From Hevea brasiliensis (lineage: Eukaryota; Streptophyta; Magnoliopsida; Malpighiales; Euphorbiaceae), in contig NC_079496.1 of assembly GCF_030052815.1 (NCBI RefSeq), positions 11,795,100 to 11,859,099 on the forward strand: DNA of 64,000 nt. The letters run 5' to 3'. The notes beneath the pieces were generated by a model, which had not been told where the DNA came from, did not search any database, and saw only the letters and a program-made list of their open reading frames with translations. Position numbers and translations under genes: made by a program. Positions 61,312-64,000 of this stretch are shown here, piece after piece; within the stretch, counting starts at the first letter, position 1; every line of letters starts with the position of its first letter.

Positions 61312-63074
61312 ATGGCTAGTTCATCTAGAAACTCAGCTGGTATACCTACCCCCTTAGCTGAAGGTTATTCCATCACTAGACCACCACTTTTTAATGGCAC
61401 AAATTATTCTTTTTGAAAAACTAGAATGAGAAACTTTATACAATCTGTTGACATTGATGCTTGGAAAATAATTAAAGATGGTCCTTATATTCCTTATAAA
61501 ACCAGTGAAGGAACTGTTCAAATTCCTAAAGCTGAAGTTGAATTTGATGATAATGATTGGAAGAAAATTTCTACAAATGCCAAGGCTATTAACATTCTTC
61601 ATTGTGCTCTTGATATTAATGAGTATAATCGTATTTCACGATGTCAAACTGCAAAAGAAATATGGAACAAACTAGAAGTCACATATGAAGGAACTGATGT
61701 GGTGAAAGAGTCAAAGGCAAACCTCCTCATCCGTGATTATGAGTTATTTGAGATGAAACTTGGTGAAACTATTGCTGAAATGAGTATCAGATTTACAGAT
61801 CTTGTCAATCTTCTTAAAGCTCTTGGAAAAAGATTTGAGGAACAAGAACTCGTAAAGAAAATTTTGAGATCTCTTCCAAAGTCATGGGAAGCAAAGACTA
61901 CTGCTATTCAAGACACCAAGGATTTCAGAAAATACACCTATGATGAGCTAATTGGTTCTCTCATTGCACATGAGATGATCTATAAGAAAGATGAGAAAGA
62001 AGATGATCAAAAGAAAAAGAAAGGTATAGCCTTCATATCCGAAAAGGTAGATGAGAAAAAGAAAAATGTTGCTTTTAAAACTAGTTCAAGTGATGATTCA
62101 AGTGTTTCAAGTGATGATGATGAAGATATGGCAAGATAGTCAAAAGATTCAAAAGAGCATTTAGAAAAGGTGGAAGCAAATACAAGAAGTTCACAAAGAA
62201 ATATGCTCCAAAGACTCCAAATCATCCAAGTGAAATAGTTTGTTATGAGTGTAACAAACCAGGCCACATTAAGCCAAAGTGTCCTACATTGAAGAAGAAA
62301 AACAAGTTTAGAAAGGACAAAAGCAAAAAGGCAATGGCGGCAACATGGAGTGATAGTGGCTCTTCATCAAATGATGAAACAAGTGACAAAGAAGCTGCAA
62401 AAACTTGTATGATGGCAATTGAAGAAAAAGGTGAAAGCTCACACATCGAAGATAGTGAAAATAAGGCAAATCTTGAACTTTCTAATGTTGATGAATTAGA
62501 ACTTGCATTTGTAAAGATATATGATAAATATAGAACTTTTAAAAAGAAATGCAAAATTTTGGTTGATGAAAATAGTGCTTTAAAATCAGAAAATATTTCC
62601 TTGAGTATGGCTTCAAAGGAAAATGAATTTTACAAATCTCAAATGAAATTATTTAAGGAAGTTAATGATGAGCTTCAAAGATCAAAAGAAGTGTGTGAAC
62701 AACTTCTTGAGAAAAATAGAATTCTTGAGGCAAAAGTTGAGTCTTTGACAAGAGATTTAACTAAATTTACAAAAGGAAAAGAAACACTTGATATACTTCT
62801 TGGGAATCAAAGATCCACAAATGAAAAATCTGGAATTGGTTATGATGGATTTATGAAGTATGAAAAATACAAACAATTTTTTGTTAAAGCTACATCCTTT
62901 TCTCAACCAAGTATTACATGCTTTTATTGTAATCATAGAGGTCATATGATTAATGCTTGTCCTATTAGGAAAGGAACCTTTAAGGCAAAGAAAGTATGGG
63001 TGCCTAAAGGAACCCTACCTAATGTTACTAACACTCAAGGACCCAAAGTTGCTTGGGTACCTAAGAACAGTTAA
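61312..63074 (+). pseudogene. Copia gag with stop and frameshift
   Basis: Translation from ATG 61312 meets a TGA at 61414 in place of a Trp expected in NYSFW. The frame continues to a stop after DDDEDMAR at about 62139. Coding then resumes one frame over (KIVKRFKRAF), consistent with loss of one base. The UBN2-type capsid core covers about 61430-61990 (SLPKSWEAKTTAIQDT). First zinc knuckle CYECNKPGHIKPKC (about 62242), a Lys/Glu-rich coiled-coil insert, and second knuckle CFYCNHRGHMINAC (about 62920) follow. It ends at 63074. Confidence 0.88.
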
Positions 63075-63084
63075 CTGATTTCAG

Positions 63085-64000
63085 GTCTGCCTAAGGAGTA
63101 TGCTGGAAACAGAACATTGGTACATTGATAGTGGCTGCTCTAGGCACATGACAGGAAATAAAGGCAAGTTTTCCTCTCTTACTTTGAAAGAAGAAGGTTA
63201 TGTCAAATTTGGTGATAAAAGTAAAGCTAAAATTATTGGATGTGAAACTATTGGTAAAAATCCTTGCATTGAGAATGTTGCATTAGTTCAAGGATTAAAG
63301 TACAATCTTTTAAGTGTTAGTCAACTTTGTGATAATGGTTTTAAAGTCTTTTTTACTTTTACACATTGTGAGATTCATGGAAACAATGTTATGTTTGCTG
63401 GTGCTAGAATAGATAATATTTACCTACTTGATTTAACAAGTCTTGAAGAAAATTGTGAAACATGCTTTATGACTTCAGATGATAGTGCATGGTTATGGCA
63501 TAGAAAATTAGGATAGGCTAGCATGAGTACACTTGCTAAACTCTCTAGAAGGAACCTTGTTAGAGGACTTCCAAAGCTAAGATTTGAAAAAAAATTTCAA
63601 TGCAAAGCTTGTGCACTTGGTAAGCATACAAAATCATCTTTTAAATCAAAAAATGTTGCAACTACGTCTAGACCATTGGAATTACTACATCTTGATATTT
63701 TTGGTCCAATCACACCTAGAAGTCTAGGAGGCAAGGCATATACATTTGTAATTGTTGATAATTTTTCAAGATTCATATGGACTTTCTTTCTTGCTCACAA
63801 AGATGAAACCTTTGATATATTTGAAGCTTTTTGCAAAAGAACTCAAAATGAAAAAGGATATTGCATTACATCTTTGAGGAGTGATCATGGAAAAGAATTT
63901 GAAAATAATTTGTTTGAAAATTTCTGCTCTCAAAATGGTATTTATCATACATTTTCAGCTCCTAGAACTCCACAACAAAATGGAGTTGTTGAAAGGAAAA
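63085..64000 (+). pseudogene. Copia pol: protease and integrase, partial
   Basis: This part lies in a different frame from the end of gag. Protease is seen as WYIDSGCSRHMTG (about 63118), followed by NLLSVSQLCD. The GAG-pre-integrase region has WLWHRKLG and then a TAG stop at 63514-63516 where His is normal (LGHASM). CKACALGKH zinc ligands follow. The integrase core shows LDIFGP (first Asp), LRSDHGKEF (second Asp) and NGVVERK (Glu) at the window edge. The in-frame stop would prevent a full polyprotein. Confidence 0.88.

Larger units (their letters stand above)
59773..64000 (+). mobile_element. Ty1/copia element, SIRE/Maximus type, partial
   Basis: A 5' LTR (59773-61249, TGTTGACCCC to GGGACATCA) is followed by the primer-binding site TGGTATCAGAGC (61253-61264, initiator-Met tRNA), gag and the first part of pol (protease, integrase). 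Reverse transcriptase, RNase H and the 3' LTR lie beyond the window. LTR start is inferred from the TG end and general form; AAATT (59768-59772) would be the target duplication, but the partner is not visible. A gag with two separate zinc knuckles and a long charged insert suits the SIRE lineage. It is inserted in what was probably an intron of the SWIB gene. Confidence 0.88.

Overview
The window is nuclear DNA of a eudicot plant, probably a rosid. Genes have GT-AG introns and AT-rich intergenic DNA, chloroplast and mitochondrial targeted proteins are encoded, and the repeats are typical plant LTR retrotransposons primed by initiator-Met tRNA. Gene models below were spliced by hand. Every junction keeps frame, and lengths agree with the known families. 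Species cannot be fixed from the sequence.

Layout. 1-905: 5' end of an RTE-type LINE (minus). 1507-6390: MAP65-1-like microtubule bundling protein (minus). 8509-23257: a nest of Ty3/gypsy DNA. An old 3.4 kb solo LTR (TSD TAACT) is interrupted by a 2.67 kb solo LTR (TSD AATTA) and by an 8.65 kb two-LTR element (TSD ATTGT) whose inner region keeps only integrase/chromodomain remains. 25057-29779: CDP-diacylglycerol synthase (plus). 30550-41371: chloroplast trigger factor (minus). 41695-43701: small plant protein of unknown function (plus), head-to-head with the trigger factor gene. 46786-49807: mitochondrial GrpE (minus). 51911-55782: mitochondrial pyruvate carrier, five very short exons (minus). 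57382-58806: GDSL esterase/lipase (plus). 59445-59573: last exon of a SWIB-domain protein (minus). 59773-64000: 5' part of a SIRE-like Ty1/copia element (plus), leaving the window.

How the genes relate. The order looks like an undivided version of two Arabidopsis blocks as I recall them: chr5 (GrpE MGE1, unknown protein, trigger factor, MAP65-1; At5g55200-55230) and chr4 (MAP65-2, CDP-DAG synthase, GrpE MGE2, GDSL lipase, SWIB protein; about At4g26760-26810). Two organellar folding factors, trigger factor (plastid) and GrpE (mitochondrion), flank the unknown protein. The rest are unrelated housekeeping genes. I found no CRISPR array, tRNA, rRNA or clearly new defence-like system. The most unusual items are the nested retroelements with a duplicated primer-binding site, a tandem duplication over a trigger-factor splice donor, and the two-block synteny.
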